DNA of 64,000 nucleotides from Kitasatospora cineracea (lineage in GTDB: Bacteria > Actinomycetota > Actinomycetes > Streptomycetales > Streptomycetaceae): the NCBI RefSeq assembly GCF_003751605.1, contig NZ_RJVJ01000001.1, forward strand, positions 2,790,001 to 2,854,000. The letters are read 5' to 3'. Made by a program: the position numbers and the translations under genes. Shown here piece by piece: positions 63,227-64,000 of this stretch. Below the pieces are notes generated by a model. It worked only from the letters and a program-made list of their open reading frames with translations. It was not told the DNA's origin and did not search any database. Numbering within the stretch: position 1 is the first letter of the stretch; each line of letters starts with the position of its first letter.

Positions 63227-64000
63227 ATGACGGAATCGACGCGCGGGTATCTGCGCCACCCTCACTTGCACGGTGACGCCGTGGCTTTCGTGGCTGAGGA
63301 CGACGTCTGGCTGGCGCCCGTGGACGGCGGGCGGGCCTGGCGGGTGACGGCGGACCAGGCGCCTTCGGGGGCGGTGCGGTTCTCGCCGGACGGGGGGTCG
63401 CTGGCTTGGACGTCGGCCCGGGACGGGGCGCCGGAGGTGCACGTCGGGCCGGTGGAGGGTGGTCCGGCCAGGCGGTTGACGTACTGGGGGAATCCGTTCA
63501 CCGCGCTGGTGGGGTGGACCGCGGACGGGCGGCCGATCGCCGTCACCGCCGCCGGGCAGGAGACCATCCGGCGGACCTGGGCGTTCGCGTTGCCGTTGGA
63601 CGGCGGGGAGCCGGAGCGGCTGCCGTACGGGCCGATCGGCGCGCTGGCGTTCGAGCCGGTGCCGGCGGGGGCCGGCGGGGGGCGGGTGCTGCTCGGGACG
63701 CACAACCGGGAGGCCGCGCACTGGAAGCGCTACCGGGGCGGCCGGGCCGGGAAGCTGTGGATCGGCGGCGGCCGGTTCGAGCGCCTGCACGCCGACCTGG
63801 ACGGGCAGTTGGAGTGCCCGATGTGGGTCGGTGACCGGGTCGCGTTCCTGTCCGACCACGAGGGGGTCGGGCGGCTGTACTCCAGCCTCCCGGACGGTTC
63901 CGACCTGCGCGCGCACGGCCCGGCCGAGCACGGCTTCTACGCCCGGCAGGCGTCCACCGACGGCACCCGGGTGATCTGGCAGAGCGCCGGCGAGCTGTGG
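63227..64000 (+). CDS. Tricorn-like S41 family peptidase (N-terminal part, continues past window)
   Basis: The gene runs off the end; 258 residues are visible of an expected 1,050 or more. TAGGGT (63215-63220) ends six bases before ATG 63227, so it is probably leaderless. The visible part is a beta-propeller of the tricorn type: GYLRHPHLHGDAVAFVAEDDVWLAPVDGGRAWRVT, VRFSPDGGSLAWTSARDG, VGWTADGRPIAVT, DRVAFLSDHEGVGRLYSSLPDGSDLR. The protease domain would lie downstream. Streptomycetes encode several tricorn homologues that degrade peptides from the proteasome or other proteases. Confidence 0.88.
   Translation, partial: MTESTRGYLRHPHLHGDAVAFVAEDDVWLAPVDGGRAWRVTADQAPSGAVRFSPDGGSLAWTSARDGAPEVHVGPVEGGPARRLTYWGNPFTALVGWTADGRPIAVTAAGQETIRRTWAFALPLDGGEPERLPYGPIGALAFEPVPAGAGGGRVLLGTHNREAAHWKRYRGGRAGKLWIGGGRFERLHADLDGQLECPMWVGDRVAFLSDHEGVGRLYSSLPDGSDLRAHGPAEHGFYARQASTDGTRVIWQSAGELW

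Noticed and set aside
59825..63931. A 1,368-codon minus-strand frame opposite hrcA-dnaJ-rsmE
   Set aside because: Antisense shadow; the plus-strand genes have clear families, operators and starts.

Overview
The window is a 64 kb stretch of very GC-rich actinobacterial chromosome from a streptomycete (Streptomyces or Kitasatospora type). The evidence is extreme third-position GC, frequent GTG starts, HrdB-like promoters with TANNNT -10 boxes, many apparently leaderless genes, and a gene order that I recognise as the conserved streptomycete core: mreBCD-pbp2-rodA, rne, rplU-rpmA-obg, proBA, nadD-lytR-rsfS, leuS, comEA-comEC-holA-rpsT-lepA, hemW-hrcA-dnaJ.

Layout. 1-5732 is the cell-shape and spore-wall operon (end of mreB, mreC, mreD, a class B PBP2 and RodA). 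5820-11027 holds two radical-SAM-linked genes (TIGR03960 and TIGR03936 types) and a Trp-rich repeat protein. The 3' end of the first is occupied by a very small integrated element that carries one large serine recombinase gene. 11391-17378 is RNase E/G followed by L21, L27 and Obg. 17672-20796 is proline biosynthesis (proB, an unknown gene, proA). 21013-28138 has two related single-pass membrane proteins, an M48 peptidase, two tiny membrane proteins, nadD and a LytR-like protein. 28327-30024 has rsfS, a histidine phosphatase that seems to start with CTG, and three identical tRNA-Ala(GGC) genes. 30117-34565 has a TPR regulator and leuS, which is preceded by a leucine leader peptide and terminator. 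34927-46241 carries degV, comEA, comEC, holA, rpsT and lepA with small genes between them.

46310-52362 looks accessory: an ECF41/SigJ-type sigma factor with its flavin oxidoreductase partner, and a heterodimeric ABC exporter. 52614-57996 has an acyl-CoA synthetase, hemW, a decayed sigma/anti-sigma locus, a DUF3097 gene and a lipoprotein. 58007-63010 is a stress block: htpX-pspAB facing hrcA-dnaJ, with a CIRCE operator, then rsmE. The window ends inside a tricorn-like S41 protease gene.

Most of the region is housekeeping: wall elongation, ribosome assembly and RNA processing, translation factors and proteostasis. The less ordinary parts are the single-gene recombinase element at 7676-9307, the leuS attenuator, paired perfect DnaA boxes before comEA, a candidate ECF41 target promoter, a sigma/anti-sigma relic, and several low-complexity or repeat-built proteins. 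All function calls are from sequence reading alone; no database search was run.
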